Shown piece after piece: positions 7,135 through 8,299 of a stretch of 8,299 bases of DNA. The stretch is from an uncultured Clostridia bacterium (GTDB lineage Bacteria > Bacillota > Clostridia > Christensenellales > Aristaeellaceae). A program made the position numbers and the translations under genes. Under the pieces are notes generated by a model, which was not told the DNA's origin, did not search any database, and saw nothing but the letters and a program-made list of their open reading frames with translations. The stretch is taken from positions 1 through 8,299 of the forward strand of contig CAMOIA010000056.1 of NCBI GenBank assembly GCA_946615785.1, read 5' to 3'. Within the stretch, counting starts at the first letter, position 1. Each line of letters starts with the position of its first letter.

Positions 7135-7191
7135 GGTCCGAATTCCTGAAACCCGCATGAAATAAGAGCTTCCGGGTGATCAGACCCCTGC

Positions 7192-7212
7192 GTGGCAACA
7201 ATGTGGCAACAA
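7192..7212 (+). repeat. Two direct GTGGCAACAA repeats, 11-bp period
   Basis: GTGGCAACAA occurs at 7192-7201 and again at 7203-7212, separated by one T. The 11-bp period places both copies on the same DNA face, as expected of a protein-binding site. Its place just after guaA would suit arm-type sites of a tyrosine recombinase, but that is a guess; it could also be a small regulatory site or chance. Confidence 0.6.
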
Positions 7213-7228
7213 AAATCCATCATTCCGA

Positions 7229-7273
7229 AAAACGGGGCTAACTGATTTTGTGAAAGTCAGTCAGCCCTGTTTT
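7229..7273 (+). terminator. Rho-independent terminator after guaA
   Basis: A long hairpin: AAAACGGGGCT pairs with AGCCCTGTTTT (one G-T wobble), then one A-C mismatch, then ACTGA pairs with TCAGT, and the inner TTTT/AAAG can close further on a GTG loop. The 3' arm ends in TTTT followed by GATG, a short U-tract. On the opposite strand the arm ends in five T, so it may work both ways. It lies 95 nt after the guaA stop and most likely ends the GH3-guaA transcript. Confidence 0.75.
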
Positions 7274-7275
7274 GA

Positions 7276-7479
7276 TGCAGTTCCAAAAAGTCGACGGTAT
7301 ATCTTGGAAGGTTTTCCATCCCGCGTATCGAATACAAAGATATTGATGAAGAATGCCGGAAATTTCAGTTCTGGGTGATGCTGATTGATACAGTCAGCCA
7401 GTTGTACTGGTCTGGAGAGCAGGACGGAAAGATGATGTACATTGACCGCAGCTGTGCTGTGGTGTGGGAGGAGGGATGA
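7276..7479 (+). pseudogene. Headless open-frame fragment before the WG-repeat gene
   Basis: An uninterrupted frame of 67 codons begins right after a TGA at 7273-7275 inside the terminator and ends with TGA at 7477-7479. The encoded text, for example YLGRFSIPRIEYKDIDEECR and SGEQDGKMMYIDRSCAVVW, looks like ordinary soluble protein rather than random sequence. No ATG occurs in its first 34 codons. The first possible starts are GTG 7375 and ATG 7378, with no ribosome site, and would give only about 33 residues. Its last codons (TGG GAG GAG GGA) double as the Shine-Dalgarno of the next gene, and its stop lies 2 nt before that ATG, as in a coupled gene pair. The simplest reading is the 3' remnant of a gene that once preceded the WG-repeat gene and was cut by a deletion or insertion. 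I do not recognise the family; a chance open frame is possible. Confidence 0.35.
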
Positions 7480-7481
7480 CC

Positions 7482-8299
7482 ATGAAACGCCTGATACTTG
7501 TTTGGGTGATGATCCTGTGTCTGGTGCCAGTGTTGTCACTTGCAGAACAAATCCTTGCTTCCAAGGAACTTTTCCCTGCAGAAGGTAAAAATGGCAAATG
7601 GGGTTATGTTGACCGGGATGGATCATTTGTGATTCAACCTATGTTTGACCATGCATTCGGGTTCAGGGGAAACTACGCAGAAGTGGTTGTTTTCCCGAGC
7701 GACGACGCAGTAAATCTGCTCTCAGGCGATCGCAATCCCTATTATTGCGGATACAGTGGTATCATTGACCGGAACGGAGAGTTTATTCTTGAGCCCATTT
7801 ACACCATTGCACCTGGATATGATCAGATGTTCTTCGGCGGAAGAGATACCGGGATCTGGTGCATCTCAGCCGGTTATGTGGATGAAGAAAACCAGCTCGA
7901 AGGATGGTTCGATATCGAGTCAGGCTATTTCTCTGGTCTGGTGTGGGATGGCGTTTATGGATGGGTGTCTGATAGCCCCCTGATTCCGGTGGTGGATGAT
8001 ACGTTTCGTGCTGGATACGCGAATCGCAGAACCGGTGAATTGGTGATCCCATGCCGATACCAGTGTGTGGATCCATCCCCCTTTTACGGCGGCATCGCCT
8101 CCGTGTCTCTAGAGGAAGAGGAGTTTGACGAAACAGGAAACAGGAATGTATCAAGCTATTTCCTGATCGATGAAACCGGAGCGGAAATCCCTTTGCCGGA
8201 GGGGGTCTTTGCCGTGCCGTATGAAGGGGCTCATGACGGACTGATTCTGGTGGCCAACCAAGCTGATGCAAGCACCTTTGTTCCAGACGAAGGCGTGCT
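7482..8299 (+). CDS. Secreted WG-repeat protein (first 272 residues, cut by window end)
   Basis: The frame starts at ATG 7482, with GGAGGAGG seven nt upstream, and stays open to the window end, so the protein is longer than 272 residues. Residues 1-21 form a signal peptide (MKR, hydrophobic stretch, LSLA before EQ); C13 lies inside the hydrophobic core and is not a lipobox. WG-type repeats follow. The clearest is GKWGYVDRDGSFVIQPMFDH at 38-57; degenerate copies are YSGIIDRNGEFILEPIY (91-107), AGYANRRTGELVIPCRY (177-193) and SYFLIDETGAEIPLP (225-239). The units seem to be spaced more widely than the usual 30-40 residues and several lack the W. WG repeats are thought to form beta-rich, possibly ligand-binding surfaces, and are common in secreted proteins of gut Clostridia; no enzymatic motif is visible. 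GC content is clearly lower than in guaA (one sampled 60-base line about 47% against 77%), which fits an accessory origin. Confidence 0.85.
   Translation, partial: MKRLILVWVMILCLVPVLSLAEQILASKELFPAEGKNGKWGYVDRDGSFVIQPMFDHAFGFRGNYAEVVVFPSDDAVNLLSGDRNPYYCGYSGIIDRNGEFILEPIYTIAPGYDQMFFGGRDTGIWCISAGYVDEENQLEGWFDIESGYFSGLVWDGVYGWVSDSPLIPVVDDTFRAGYANRRTGELVIPCRYQCVDPSPFYGGIASVSLEEEEFDETGNRNVSSYFLIDETGAEIPLPEGVFAVPYEGAHDGLILVANQADASTFVPDEGV

Larger units (their letters stand above)
7135..7481. other. Gene-poor stretch between guaA and the WG-repeat gene
   Basis: These 347 bases hold no complete gene. In order they contain a short unassigned piece with a weak ACCCG/CGGGT inverted repeat around 7150-7178, the pair of GTGGCAACAA direct repeats, the hairpin terminator, and a headless open frame that ends at the ribosome site of the next gene. 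I found no convincing promoter for the WG-repeat gene: TTGATA at 7385 has no -10 box at the right distance. GC content falls across this stretch compared with guaA. Confidence 0.6.

Noticed and set aside
6034..7158. 374-codon minus-strand open frame opposite guaA
   Set aside because: It is antisense to a textbook GMP synthase, and its composition (many D, H, A, G) is typical of an antisense shadow.
7150..7178. ACCCG/CGGGT inverted repeat as a first guaA terminator
   Set aside because: The stem is only 5 bp with a long loop and no T-tract; the hairpin at 7229-7273 is far better.
7261..7626. 121-codon minus-strand open frame across the terminator and the WG gene start
   Set aside because: It runs through a hairpin terminator and the signal-peptide region of the WG gene; the protein text has no recognisable features.
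7783..8271. 162-codon minus-strand open frame near the right edge
   Set aside because: It lies opposite the WG-repeat coding frame, which has a ribosome site, a signal peptide and repeats; the minus frame has none of these.
1..8299. CRISPR array, tRNA, rRNA or insertion sequence
   Set aside because: No regularly spaced repeats, no clover-leaf or rRNA-like sequence, and no transposase or terminal inverted repeats were seen on either strand.

Overview
The window looks like a chromosomal stretch from a GC-rich, low-G+C-lineage-type Gram-positive (Clostridia-like) bacterium, probably an uncultured gut member; Christensenellales or a related order is a guess. The reasons are the strong AGGAGG-type ribosome sites, the typically clostridial gene order (B12-type radical SAM, DUF2344 protein, RNase G), a full-length bacterial guaA, and a secreted WG-repeat protein. 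No marker gene fixes the taxon.

Left block, minus strand, 4271 to 1: a tight four-gene operon read leftwards from a good sigma-A-type promoter (TGGACA, 17 bp, TATCAT with extended TG). Order: TIGR03960-type radical SAM protein (TTG start), TIGR03936/DUF2344 radical SAM-linked protein (23-bp overlap), a short RNase E/G family protein (ATGA overlap), then miaB (27-nt gap), which runs off the left edge. The theme is RNA processing and radical SAM chemistry, probably tRNA or rRNA modification, but the first two proteins have no function I can assign.

Right block, plus strand: after a divergent intergenic region of about 190 bp comes a secreted NagZ-like glycoside hydrolase family 3 protein with several substituted active-site residues. 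Then, 27 nt further on, comes complete guaA (GMP synthase), the last step of GMP synthesis. There is no terminator between them, so they may be cotranscribed.

Far right, 7135 to 8299: the character changes. GC drops visibly and codon use shifts. This part holds two direct GTGGCAACAA repeats 11 bp apart, a strong hairpin terminator, a headless open-frame fragment, and the start of a secreted WG-repeat protein cut by the window end. The 3' end of guaA is a known integration target for mobile elements, so this may be the edge of an island, but no integrase or second att copy is visible.

I see no clearly new multi-gene system. The items most worth checking are the RNase G lacking its Zn-link and small domain, the GH3 protein lacking the NagZ catalytic histidine, the placing of miaB in the radical SAM/RNase G operon, and the guaA junction.
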